Assembly: GCA_026390735.1 (NCBI GenBank) | Contig: JAPLFJ010000069.1 | Location: 62,001-126,000 of the forward strand | Reading direction: 5' to 3' | Source: Ignavibacteriota bacterium | GTDB lineage: Bacteria > Bacteroidota > Ignavibacteria > Tepidaquicellales > Tepidaquicellaceae | Length of the DNA: 64,000 nt | Part shown: positions 8,105 through 17,700 of the stretch, piece by piece | Position numbering within the stretch: the stretch's first letter is position 1 | Layout of the letters: each line of letters begins with the position of its first letter | Made by a program: the position numbers and the translations under genes | Notes under the pieces: model-generated | Databases searched by the model: none | What the model saw: only the letters and a program-made list of their open reading frames with translations | Told to the model about the DNA's origin: nothing

Positions 8105-8733
8105 CAGACTTATATTTCATAAAACGTAAGACATTTAATGTCACAACCCGCTTTTTAAAAAGCGGGTTGTGTTTAATATTTATAATTCTTGTTTCTTCAT
8201 CAGCGTATTCTCAGGCAGAAAGGGAACAACCGTTTATTAAATATACTTCCTGGGCTGTTATGCAGTTGCTGCCCTCGCCTGTGTTCTTTGAGGATAATGG
8301 CAGTAATAAATACGGAACAGAGTTTGGTTTCGAATGGCAGGTTACTCCATTATCATACACTTTTAAACCCAATAAGTATTTGAATCATTTATCGGTTCTG
8401 ATGATTAAACCGGTTAAGAAGTTTACGGGTTCTGCAGAGTTATTTTTCACTCCGCAGTATGCACTCGGCAGTTTTGATTTTTCTAAGGCACAAAGGTATC
8501 TGTACAATACAGGTGCACGTGTTTATTTCCCTTTGGCACAGGGTGGTGAATACTTAAGTTTCTCACTCGGTGCAGGTTATTATAGCCAGAAGAATGAGTA
8601 TAACAGCAAGGTTGACGGCATTATGTATGAAGCAGGGGTATATTCTGTGTTCGGTATGTTCGGACTTAAGTTCGCTTACAAGCAAAATGCTATCAGTAAA
8701 TATAATCTCGGTTTCTATTTAAAATATTATTAA
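8101..8733 (+). CDS. Small outer-membrane beta-barrel protein
   Basis: About 210 residues. The start is taken as the TTG overlapping the upstream stop (TTGA). The same arrangement is used by the ABC permease at 53825. A hydrophobic segment LCLIFIILVSSSAYSQ precedes signal cleavage; the rest alternates strands and ends FYLKYY. An in-frame TTG near 8168 would give a shorter signal and would start the gene just after the palindrome at 8142-8171. No family recognised. The next gene follows 4 bp after the stop codon. Confidence 0.65.
   Translation: MTDLYFIKRKTFNVTTRFLKSGLCLIFIILVSSSAYSQAEREQPFIKYTSWAVMQLLPSPVFFEDNGSNKYGTEFGFEWQVTPLSYTFKPNKYLNHLSVLMIKPVKKFTGSAELFFTPQYALGSFDFSKAQRYLYNTGARVYFPLAQGGEYLSFSLGAGYYSQKNEYNSKVDGIMYEAGVYSVFGMFGLKFAYKQNAISKYNLGFYLKYY
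8142..8171. repeat. Perfect 30-bp palindrome inside a signal-peptide coding region
   Basis: The arm CACAACCCGCTTTTT is followed directly by its exact complement. In RNA it would be a GC-capped stem of up to 15 bp with almost no loop. It overlaps codons 14-24 of the barrel gene, an unusual place for a terminator-like stem. Confidence 0.85.
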
Positions 8734-8737
8734 GTAA

Positions 8738-9703
8738 TTGAAGTTATTATTAAAAATATTAATCATTACACTATTCCTACAGTTCGGAGGATGCACAATA
8801 TTTCAGGAAATTGCTGGTAATGGTCCGTCTGCTTTTAAAGCGCCGAAGGAAGTAAAGAACAAAATAATAAATCCTGTTTTACCTAATGCACGTCTTTCGG
8901 TTCTTTGGATAGGTCACGCCAGTTGCCTGATTCAGATGGACGATAAACAGATTCTTACCGACCCTGTGCTGACAACAACTATTGGTATTTTTTCAAAGAG
9001 ATTAATAGAACCGGGGATTGAAACTGAAAACATTCCTAAACTTGACCTTATGAGCTTGTCACATCCGCATATTGACCATCTTAGTCTTGGCACGTTGAAT
9101 GAATTGAAGGATAAGAATAGAAATCTTCCCGTCGTATTTCCAGAGGGAGTTGAATCTTATCTCCCAGGATATGATTATAATTATATAAGAATGCAAAACC
9201 ACAGAGGTTACATAGATAATAACCCTGTTGGTGATTCGGTTACGGTTAATGGCATTACAATATATACTGTTTATGCAAGACACTGGGGCGGCCGATACGG
9301 ACTCGACGGGTTTCTCTGGGGTGAACATTCATACACGGGCTTTATTTTTCAGTATAACGGCTTAACTGTTTATTTCGGAGGTGACACTGGGTACGACCCA
9401 TTATCATTTAAGAAGTTAAGTGAACGTTTTAACATCGACCTTGCGATGATACCAATCGGTCCTTGCGATGAATGTAATGGCTGCGGAAACAAAAGACACG
9501 TCTATCCCGAAGGAGCAATAAAAATATTCATAGACCTTAAAGCAAAAGTCCTGATGCCGATTCACTACGGAGTATTCCAGTTTAGATTGGCGGATGTTAA
9601 TGACCCTCTTTATAAACTTGAAAAGCTTCTGAAAGAATACAACATAGAAGATAAAACGCAATCCTTAAAAATAGGCGAACAAAGAATTTTTATAAACAAG
9701 TAA
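8738..9703 (+). CDS. Lipoprotein metallo-beta-lactamase-fold hydrolase (RomA/NAPE-PLD-like)
   Basis: 321 residues from a TTG start. Lipobox FGGC at about residue 19 suggests envelope anchoring. The beta-lactamase-fold metal motif HPHIDH (HxHxDH) is present, preceded by LWIGHASCLIQ and ILTDPVL, and followed by ARHWGGRYG, FGGDTGYD and a final metal-ligand His in MPIHYGVFQF. This order is that of the NAPE-hydrolysing phospholipase D / RomA / UlaG group, which act on phospholipid-like or lactone substrates. A CDECNGCG cluster near residue 245 is an uncommon insert and might bind an extra metal. Substrate unknown; a membrane-lipid role is an inference from the family and location. Confidence 0.85.
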   Translation: MKLLLKILIITLFLQFGGCTIFQEIAGNGPSAFKAPKEVKNKIINPVLPNARLSVLWIGHASCLIQMDDKQILTDPVLTTTIGIFSKRLIEPGIETENIPKLDLMSLSHPHIDHLSLGTLNELKDKNRNLPVVFPEGVESYLPGYDYNYIRMQNHRGYIDNNPVGDSVTVNGITIYTVYARHWGGRYGLDGFLWGEHSYTGFIFQYNGLTVYFGGDTGYDPLSFKKLSERFNIDLAMIPIGPCDECNGCGNKRHVYPEGAIKIFIDLKAKVLMPIHYGVFQFRLADVNDPLYKLEKLLKEYNIEDKTQSLKIGEQRIFINK

Positions 9704-9727
9704 TATTCAATAATCAAAAACACTAAA

Positions 9728-10360
9728 ATGAAGAAAAGAAATTTTGTTCTGGGATTGCTGATGCTTGGCTTTTTAGCCGCTGCTTCAATGACAATCTATT
9801 CGTGTTATCCATACAACAGCACTAATCCTGCGGAGTATGATGTTGTTGTTACACTGCACGATGCACTGAGCAATTACAATGGCTCATACAAAAAATATGT
9901 AATGCGTGATTCCGTTGCTCACGTAACAGATGGTTCCGCAGGAACAACAATTACAAGAAGTTATGACACTTTAATCCGTAATAAAGTGAGAGATAATCTG
10001 GCAAGCTTCGGTTATACAAGAGTTTATGACACACTTTCTGCAGACGTTGTGATTACTCTCGCAATAACAAATTCCACGTCTTACTATGTCGATAACTATT
10101 ATCCGGATGATTACTGGGGCTGGGGATACGGCGGCGGTTACTATTATCCGTGGTCATCTGCTTACTCTGTTACTACAGGCTCTGTCGTTACAACTATGAC
10201 CGATAAGAAAAAGATGCAGCCTGGCACAACAAAAAAAGCAATTGTATGGATGGGTATTCTGAACGGAGTTGTTGATGGTACAACGTCTACAATGTACCAG
10301 AGAATTTCTGCAGGGATAGATAAATGTTTCAGCCAGTCTCTTTATTTGAAAGCACAATGA
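9728..10360 (+). CDS. DUF4136 lipoprotein
   Basis: 210 residues, lipobox IYSC near residue 26. The mature chain follows the DUF4136 pattern: EYDVVVTLHD, then IRNKVRDNLASFGYTRV, SADVVITLAI and the late KKAIVWMGILNGVVDG followed by RISAGIDKCF. In the middle is an aromatic/glycine-rich insert DDYWGWGYGGGYYYPW. The family is common in Bacteroidota envelopes and its function is unknown. The gene is 24 bp after the hydrolase and 25 bp before the next barrel, so probably co-transcribed. Confidence 0.8.
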   Translation: MKKRNFVLGLLMLGFLAAASMTIYSCYPYNSTNPAEYDVVVTLHDALSNYNGSYKKYVMRDSVAHVTDGSAGTTITRSYDTLIRNKVRDNLASFGYTRVYDTLSADVVITLAITNSTSYYVDNYYPDDYWGWGYGGGYYYPWSSAYSVTTGSVVTTMTDKKKMQPGTTKKAIVWMGILNGVVDGTTSTMYQRISAGIDKCFSQSLYLKAQ

Positions 10361-10385
10361 TTAACTTAAAACAGAATATTAAAAT

Positions 10386-11015
10386 ATGAAAAATATAAAA
10401 TATTTAATTATAATAATTGTACTGGTGCTGATGTCTTCTGTAAAGTCTAACGCACAGTACAATAATGAGGTATTCCTTAGCTATAACCTAGGATTACCGT
10501 TGGGGGATTCAAAGGATTATGTTTCCACACTTAGCTATATAGGTACTGAAATCAACTTAAAGAGATTCGTAAAACCGAATGTCAGTTTAAGTATATCTTT
10601 TTCCTGGAATGTATTCTATAAGGAAAGCTCCGATATGATTTCTCTTCCGAATGCCGATGTATCGGGCAAACAGAACAGATACATTAATACGGTGCCGATG
10701 CTTGCGGGTGCACAGTATTATTTCGGTAGGAACACAAACGGCATAAGGCCATATGTAGGAGCAAACCTCGGGGCGTTGTATTTAGGAAGAAGACTGCAGA
10801 TTGGTGTTTATGACATAACCGAAAACACCTGGCATTTTATGCTGCAGCCAGAGGCAGGTCTGATTTTTAACCTGAACGATTATTCGGACGCAGTAATCGG
10901 GTTATCGTATAACTACGGAACATCATCTACTAGTAGTATAACGGGTAAATCAGTCAGCGAATCGTGGATTGGTCTCAAATTCGGTTACGGCTGGAAAAAC
11001 GGAATGTTTTATTAA
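10386..11015 (+). CDS. Outer-membrane beta-barrel protein
   Basis: 209 residues with signal peptide (SSVKSNAQ). The mature part is a chain of short alternating strands with GAQYYFGRNTNGIRPYVGANLG and ends FGYGWKNGMFY, like small eight-strand barrels of the OmpA/OmpW type. No enzyme motif. It sits between two lipoproteins with Tyr/Gly-rich segments. Confidence 0.7.
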   Translation: MKNIKYLIIIIVLVLMSSVKSNAQYNNEVFLSYNLGLPLGDSKDYVSTLSYIGTEINLKRFVKPNVSLSISFSWNVFYKESSDMISLPNADVSGKQNRYINTVPMLAGAQYYFGRNTNGIRPYVGANLGALYLGRRLQIGVYDITENTWHFMLQPEAGLIFNLNDYSDAVIGLSYNYGTSSTSSITGKSVSESWIGLKFGYGWKNGMFY

Positions 11016-11079
11016 TAAACTGATTTATATTTTTTAAATCAGAAACTAATTAGTTAACTTAAAATAAAGGAAAAACAAA

Positions 11080-11751
11080 ATGAAAAAGTATTTATTACTG
11101 TCAGTTATGTTTTTAATGGCCGCATTTATCTGGTCCTGTGCGTCCTCGTATACAGAAATATCAGGTACATGGACGAAACCGGGGTATACTGGAAAACAAT
11201 TCAAAAATATTCTTGTTGTTGCTCTTTCCAACGATATTATTAAAAGGAATATTGTTGAAACAGCAGTCGTTAATGAACTTACGAATTTAAAGGTAAAATG
11301 CACGGCAAGCGAAAACATTGTTGATTTCAGCAAAATTGAAAAGGATAAGGACGGGAAAGTTGATACAACAAAACGTGATGAAATTATAAAGAAATTAACA
11401 GATGCAGGTTATGACGGTGCAATAGTATTGTCACTTCTTGATGTTAAAGAACAAACAAATTATGTCCCGGGACAGACATATTATCAGCCGTCATATTTTG
11501 GTGGTTATGGCGGATATTACAGAGGTTTCTACGGCTACTCTTACAATACTTTTGGTGTTGTAAGCACACCGGGTTACTACGTTGAAACCAAAAATGTTTT
11601 CATGGAAACAAGATTGTTCGATATTAAAAATGATGATATGCTTTGGGCTACAAAATCCGAGACATTAAACCCTTCAAGCTTGAAAGATTTTTCACGGACT
11701 TTGGCGGTTGCGTTAGCAAATACCCTGATTAAAGATAATATAATAAAATAA
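11080..11751 (+). CDS. Envelope lipoprotein, DUF4136-like, Tyr/Gly-rich insert
   Basis: 223 residues, lipobox WSCAS near residue 19. The fold pattern is KNILVVALSN, then IVETAVVNELTNLKVKC, DAGYDGAIVLSLLDVK and late VFMETRLFDIKNDDMLWATKSE. This resembles the small lipoproteins that bind as oligomers in export or assembly complexes, but no family is certain. A GGYGGYYRGFYGYSYN segment interrupts the domain, echoing the insert in the lipoprotein at 9728. It ends the run and is followed by a strong terminator. Confidence 0.65.
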   Translation: MKKYLLLSVMFLMAAFIWSCASSYTEISGTWTKPGYTGKQFKNILVVALSNDIIKRNIVETAVVNELTNLKVKCTASENIVDFSKIEKDKDGKVDTTKRDEIIKKLTDAGYDGAIVLSLLDVKEQTNYVPGQTYYQPSYFGGYGGYYRGFYGYSYNTFGVVSTPGYYVETKNVFMETRLFDIKNDDMLWATKSETLNPSSLKDFSRTLAVALANTLIKDNIIK

Positions 11752-11766
11752 GGTTTATATGAAATC

Positions 11767-11796
11767 AAATCCGCGGTTGAAAGACCGCGGATTTTA
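11767..11796 (+). terminator. Rho-independent terminator ending the 5.0-11.8 kb envelope run
   Basis: A perfect 11-bp stem AAATCCGCGGT/ACCGCGGATTT with loop TGAAAG, 15 bp after the stop codon and closing in TTTT. Confidence 0.85.
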
Positions 11797-11873
11797 AAGA
11801 GAGACAATAAGAGCAGAGATGTACATTCACAAATTACTGTTTTTTATCATTGAGCCTGAAAATCTAATTATCT

Positions 11874-12878
11874 ATGTTACTCGTTAATTTAAAAAAACAA
11901 ATTGTGAAATTAGAAAAATTACTGTTACTGTTTCTGGTGTTAATTTCCGTGAATTCATATTCGCAGAATACAAACAACACGGATTCTGTGGACTTAAGGA
12001 CGCACAAAAGACTTCCGGTTTTAAACGGATTCAGGTTTATTCCTTCGGATGTTGTTAAAGACCCGTTTGTAAACACTTACTTTAAAATCAATGCGGGTGC
12101 AGGTCTTGCACTGGATTTGCAGTCCCAGGTAAAAAATTTCAGGGGTACTGTCATTGATACGCTTTCGGGTGATCTGACTTATGTTCTTGCTGAAGTCGAA
12201 TTTCAGTATGCCGTTAATGATTGGTTGTCTTTTAATGCTATGTATGGCGGAGCTGGCAGGCTTGGCAATAATACTTACACACTGCTCAGTGCAGGAATCT
12301 CATATACCAATGGCTTTAATGTTGGTTCAAAGGTTAGACTCATCAATAAAGAAAAATTTGTTCTTTCTGCTAATGTTAATTACAGCTCTACGCAGGTTGC
12401 ACTGTATTCAATATACGATTACATAAAACGCGCAGTGCAGAATTACGGAGACTCAACAGTAAAGAATGATTTACTTGTTGAGGATAATGTTAAAAACTTC
12501 TTTATCGGCACAAATGCTGCCTATGCTCCTTGTAACTGGATTGGATTTCTTGGCAATGCAGGTTTTGGGTTTGGAAAACCATTCGAACAAAAATCGAGAG
12601 GAAATGTTAAAGTAGGCTTAGCTGCATCGGTTGATTTCTTAAACGTTAAGCATATTGGTTTTCCAATCGGTATTCTTACAAGCGCAAAATACACTGCATT
12701 CTCGGAAACAGGTGAGAACTCTGATAATTTGTTTACTTACGGACTAAGAATTGGTTACACAGGTCATAAAGATTTTGATATCGGAATAGAGGCTGCATAC
12801 TCTAAACTTAATTACAGAAAAACGGATTATCAGATAAAATCTGTTCAGTATTCAGCAAAAGTGAGATATTATTTTTAA
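11874..12878 (+). CDS. Outer-membrane beta-barrel protein
   Basis: About 334 residues. The ATG at 11874 gives a charged 10-residue extension. The in-frame GTG at 11904 gives a cleaner signal peptide (KLEKLLLLFLVLISVNSYSQ), so the true start may be there. The mature chain alternates strands and ends in VQYSAKVRYYF, a typical terminal barrel strand. It is followed after 17 bp by the Vps62-like gene. No family recognised. Confidence 0.7.
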   Translation: MLLVNLKKQIVKLEKLLLLFLVLISVNSYSQNTNNTDSVDLRTHKRLPVLNGFRFIPSDVVKDPFVNTYFKINAGAGLALDLQSQVKNFRGTVIDTLSGDLTYVLAEVEFQYAVNDWLSFNAMYGGAGRLGNNTYTLLSAGISYTNGFNVGSKVRLINKEKFVLSANVNYSSTQVALYSIYDYIKRAVQNYGDSTVKNDLLVEDNVKNFFIGTNAAYAPCNWIGFLGNAGFGFGKPFEQKSRGNVKVGLAASVDFLNVKHIGFPIGILTSAKYTAFSETGENSDNLFTYGLRIGYTGHKDFDIGIEAAYSKLNYRKTDYQIKSVQYSAKVRYYF

Positions 12879-12895
12879 AGAATAAATAAAATGTT

Positions 12896-14374
12896 ATGAA
12901 TAAAAGATTACTTTACCTTTTTGCAGTACTTGTATTTCTTCCTTTGCTCTCATTAGCTCAGGAAAGAGACTCTACTGTTTTAAATCAGGCTTTCGTTTTC
13001 TGGGCTGGTTCAAAAACTCAGCTCACATATCAGGAACTCGCATCGTACTGCGCACCCGTGTTCTGGTTCTCTCCCGATGAACCCGAACTGAAAAACAAAG
13101 AAGGTAAAGATATCACTATTCCCGCAAACTTTCCGTTCGAACCGGACTCAGGCAAACCCGTTGTGTATTACCAGTTCAGAAATCTTCTGAAATATAAGAA
13201 TGCTGTCGGAGATGTTGTTACTAAAGATAAAACCGATTTAAACAATTCTGTTATTGATATTTCTAAGATTGCAGGTTTTGATATAGACTATTCTCACTAC
13301 TATCCAAATGAAGCAGGTCTCGGCGGACACCGTCACGACACAGAACAGGCACAGTTTAAAGTATATGTGGAAAGGATAAAACACAGCGAGGGAAACATTT
13401 ATTATAAACTTATCTTATTGCAGGTTACTGCAAAAGCTCACGCACTTCATTGGTATGACAATATTTATAACATAGATACACTTTCAACTGAATTAAAACT
13501 TCCTTTTAACATACTTGTCGAAGAAGGCAAGCACGCAAGCTGTACAGACATAAACGGAGACGGAGTCTACACTCCGGGTTATGACGTAAACGTCAGAACA
13601 AACGATGCCTGGGGAATGCGCGACATCATACGCACGGGTTCTCTGTTCACAGCAGACTTTCAGAGCTATATGGCAAAAGTAAGAAGACCTCAGCACCGAG
13701 TATTTCCTCCTTTGCCCGACGATAGTCCTCTGAAAGAAAAATACTCCGTTAACGGTATATACTCTCCTGAAAATGCAATATACGAACTTCGTCCGATGCC
13801 GAATCCCGTTCTTGCTTTTCCCGATAAACTTCTGGAACATGATATGTCAGGTTACGCAGAAAGACAGTGGCCCCACATTAAAAAAGACACTGACTCGAGA
13901 AAATTTTTCTCCTGGTTCGAAGGTGACATGCTCATAAAATCATTTGCCTTCAACGCACGATACGATAACGCCTGGGGAGTATCCATAACGTTTCCACTCT
14001 TAATCTTAAAGAACGTTGAAACACCGTTAATTGGCGGATGGATGGTAAACAGAATATACCTTCAGAACGAAAAATTCCGTGACTTCGGATACAACCTTTT
14101 AATCACTCCTTCTGCATCACGCTTTATGGACCCTTACTTTGCCGCAGGTGTGGAAGTCGTTAAAACAGTAGACGACATCGGCAACATTGAGAGAAAAACA
14201 GATTTCGTTATGGAAACAGGACTGAAGTTCCGTGCAAACGTAATCTTCTCCCCGTTAAAATTCTTAAGCTTCATCACAGACTTCTGGGGAGTAAGAATCG
14301 GAATCAAAAATAAAGGATTCCCATTAATCAAAAACCTCGGCTACGTTTTCGAAATTGGTGCAGGAGTCTGGTAA
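12896..14374 (+). CDS. Secreted or outer-membrane protein with Vps62-like signature
   Basis: 492 residues with signal peptide (LLSLAQE). The central third has FDIDYSHYYPNEAGLGGHRHDTEQAQF, AHALHWYDN and VEEGKHASCTDINGDG followed by DAWGMRD. The metal- or carbohydrate-like GKHAS motif and the His-rich stretch recall Vps62-family proteins, where it is likewise unexplained. The last 120 residues look like barrel strands. It is probably co-transcribed with the upstream barrel. The assignment is by motif memory only; I cannot name a function. Confidence 0.55.
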   Translation: MNKRLLYLFAVLVFLPLLSLAQERDSTVLNQAFVFWAGSKTQLTYQELASYCAPVFWFSPDEPELKNKEGKDITIPANFPFEPDSGKPVVYYQFRNLLKYKNAVGDVVTKDKTDLNNSVIDISKIAGFDIDYSHYYPNEAGLGGHRHDTEQAQFKVYVERIKHSEGNIYYKLILLQVTAKAHALHWYDNIYNIDTLSTELKLPFNILVEEGKHASCTDINGDGVYTPGYDVNVRTNDAWGMRDIIRTGSLFTADFQSYMAKVRRPQHRVFPPLPDDSPLKEKYSVNGIYSPENAIYELRPMPNPVLAFPDKLLEHDMSGYAERQWPHIKKDTDSRKFFSWFEGDMLIKSFAFNARYDNAWGVSITFPLLILKNVETPLIGGWMVNRIYLQNEKFRDFGYNLLITPSASRFMDPYFAAGVEVVKTVDDIGNIERKTDFVMETGLKFRANVIFSPLKFLSFITDFWGVRIGIKNKGFPLIKNLGYVFEIGAGVW

Positions 14375-14669
14375 TAATAAGTCTATAAGAACCCCGTAAG
14401 AGAGTAAGACAATCTTCCAGATTGTTGCTCTTACCGACTTAATCATAAAGAACCCCTTTTCATTCCTAAAGAGAGTAAGACATCCTTCCATGTTGTTGCA
14501 CTTAATGTTTAAATCATAAAGTTGCTCTTTCTGTATTATTCTTAAAGAATGTCGTAGACATTCCATATTTGTAGCAAAGAAGTATTCATCACCTCGGAAT
14601 GCCATAGGTATTCCATATTAGCCCCTCATTTCTCTTAATATGGTAATCATCGAAATTCTTTATACAACA
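14375..14669. repeat. Decaying array of palindrome-bearing repeats
   Basis: Four related segments start near 14401, 14471, 14545 and 14596. The first two share AGAGTAAGAC, CTTCCA, GTTGTTGC and AATCATAAAG. Each segment has a small hairpin: CAATC/GATTG around TTCCA; GAATGTC/GACATTC around GTA; GGAATGCC/GGTATTCC around ATA. No gene is credible here. The array lies between the convergent Vps62-like gene and the first T9SS cargo gene. Confidence 0.65.
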
Positions 14670-14696
14670 AAAAGCCCGCCATTACAGCGGGCTTTT
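14670..14696. terminator. Bidirectional terminator
   Basis: AAAAGCCCGC (14670-14679) pairs with GCGGGCTTTT (14687-14696) around a 7-nt loop. It is flanked by A-runs and T-runs on the proper sides for both strands and separates convergent genes. The same stem core is reused at 61416 and 62852. Confidence 0.85.
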
Positions 14697-14727
14697 GATT
14701 TATCTCACTTACATCCTCAATTCCTAG

Positions 14728-17700
14728 CTATTTCACAAGCACCATCCGCTTCACAGTAACAAAATCTCCACTCTGTATCCTATAGAAATATACACCACTT
14801 GCAAGAGATGAACCGTTAAAGTCCACCGTGTAATAACCTGCCTGCTTCACCTCATTCACAAGTGTTTTTATCTCCCTCCCGATAATATCATATATCTTTA
14901 AAGTTACAAATCCTTGTTTCGGTATTGCAAAGTTTATTTTCGTCGCAGGATTAAATGGATTTGGATAGTTTTGCGATAAAGAATAATTAATTGGTAATGA
15001 ATTAATTTCCTTAATCGTTTTATTATCGGTTTCTTTTTGTGCCAACAATAATAAATCTTTTCTTATTCTTTCTCTTCTTTGTTCAGCATTCAGACTTCCT
15101 GAAATGCTAATATTATTTAATGCTCTGTTTTCAATTGATTTTTCGAAACTATGTTTCCTGTCTATGTCTGCTCGTGTTTTGCTAATATCATTTGATTTTT
15201 GCAAATCGAGATTTTCTTTTTGCTTTTTAGTCTCTTTTGCTTTAGAATATACTTTTAAGAGAATATCTTTTATTGGAGTTTTGTTCTCTTGTTTATTAAT
15301 ATTTCCTATTGCTTTAAATGCATTCTTGTTTTCCTTCGCACCACCGCCATTCCCTCCTTGAATTAATCCTTCAACGTCAATATAGCTTAAACTTGCCATT
15401 AATCTTTCTGTTTCTGATGAACTATTTCCAGCAATAAATTCATACCCGTCAAGTGCCATCGGATAACTCTTTATTTTTACTTTACACTTTAAAACAAAAT
15501 CAAACGCAACACTGACAAATTCATCATTGTTTTCGTATTGTTGAATTTTATCTTCAAGATAGTTCTTCAAATTTCCAAATATCACATTTCTAAAACTTTG
15601 AGTCCTATTGGTGTCAGATCGAACATAACATTCGTATAAGTTAAAGACTGCGCTTCCAAGATGTTTGCTGTTAGGATATGTATTAATAAGATTTTTAAAA
15701 TTTATAATTGCGGACGAATAATTCTTCAATTTCTGATTTTTAATTCCGGTTCCATAAAGTGCTGCATCATTACTCGGCGGTGGAATTGTGTTTGATTGAG
15801 TAACGAGAACTGTATCGAAAATACCATTACCCATATCAGTTATAATTATATCTACTAACTGATCATCCCAAGCCACACAATCACTAGGAATGCCCTCATA
15901 TAACATTGGCATTCCCCAAGGTTCGGGCCAGCAATCATTATAAAGTTCATACTTCGGAATATGAGGATTGCCTTGAACATACCAACAATTGCCATGAGAA
16001 TTATAAAAATATTCACATGTGTGTAAATATCCCTCCAAATGATTTTTAGAATTGTTATCAACAATAAAATTATTTCTGCCTAAATCAGTATAAAAATAAC
16101 CTGGAATTTGATGAGTTGAAGCATAAATATTTTTTCCGTTAAATGATTCCAAATGATTCTGTCCACCTGACCAATTTAATTGATTATTAGTTTGAACAGG
16201 ACTTAAATAAAGGAATGATTTAATAAGCGGCTCTAAATTATTATAATCACTCTGAATTGTATTATTTAAAAAATTAATATTGCTATTTGTTAAAACAATG
16301 CCATATGTGCCAGGATTTGGATAATAAATACTATTGTTAGAAAAAGATCCAACGGTTTTATTAAACCATATATTATTTATTCCATCAGAGAAATAGTTAT
16401 TCTTTATATAAATTGATAATAAATCTGTTAATCCTGTAACACTCAGCTGTGAACTTCCATTGTGAAAATCGTTTCCAATTATATCAATGCTATTTGAAAA
16501 AGAAGCTGAATTATTATCCTCTTCCGTCGCTACGTTATTTACTATATTAATACCACCTCCCCACATTCCAGGCACAAAAGGTAGCCAAAAATGATTATTA
16601 GATATTAATACATTAATTGTTTTGGTCATATAAATTGCACATTGTTTAGGGTCATTAAACGTGTTGTTATCAATCATTAGAGTATTAGAACCATTTCCTA
16701 ACGAATTAATCGGATTACCAATATCATTAAATATGCAATTTCTTATAAATGATGCTCCAGGTTGTGAAAGTGATATGCCACTATAAAAATCATTTGGGTC
16801 GCTGCTGTTAAATTCAGTTCCATTAGCTTCTATTGAAGCCTGATCTTGTATATATAATGTGAAAGACTGTGAAATATTAAAAGATGATAAATATCCTGAA
16901 ACAAATTTTGCTCCTTGACCTGAAATCAAAATACTATTAGTTAAACCACCATTGACAGTGTACTTTTTCCCGCTGGCTATTGTAAAAACGCTGTTATAAA
17001 ACTTAAGAGTTTTATCTGTACTAAGATTTGCATTAAAGTTAGTTACTTTTAAATTTAAATATACTTCTTCGGGAGTCTCGTGCCCAACATTTCCCGAGAT
17101 TGAATGAGCATCAATAGGAAAATCGTGATATGGATACGGAGAAATATCATTTGCATAATCTGTAAAATCACCTTTGTTTGGAGTTTGAGATCCATGCCCT
17201 GTTCCCAATTGTTCCCAAACTTTTACTACCTGTTCACCTGCTGAAATTCTTGTGGTTGGATTTCCGCTATTATCTAAATATTTAAAATAAAGAACATCGT
17301 TTGGGTCGCAATCAATTACTAATCTATGATAATAATTCTCATTCGGAATATTAACACAATAATTTGCATCCGAAAAATCAACATAACACCAATTTACTAC
17401 ATTATTATTTACTAAAATTTCAACTTTGTATTTTCCATAACCGAGACTAAAGGAACAACCATTTATATTTTCCGTCCTATCAAAATTTGCAACTTTGAAA
17501 TAATCGTTTGCACCTTGGTCATTTGATAAAACTACATCCTTTCCAAAAATATATTGATTGTTAAAAGGGTCTATCGGATTATAAGATTTAAGAGTATATT
17601 CGTAATAGCCACTGAAAACAGCACCAGAAGGATATATTTTAACCGTAATATTATGGCCACCGCTTGTTCCGGTATTATTAACCACCATAAATTCGCCCTG

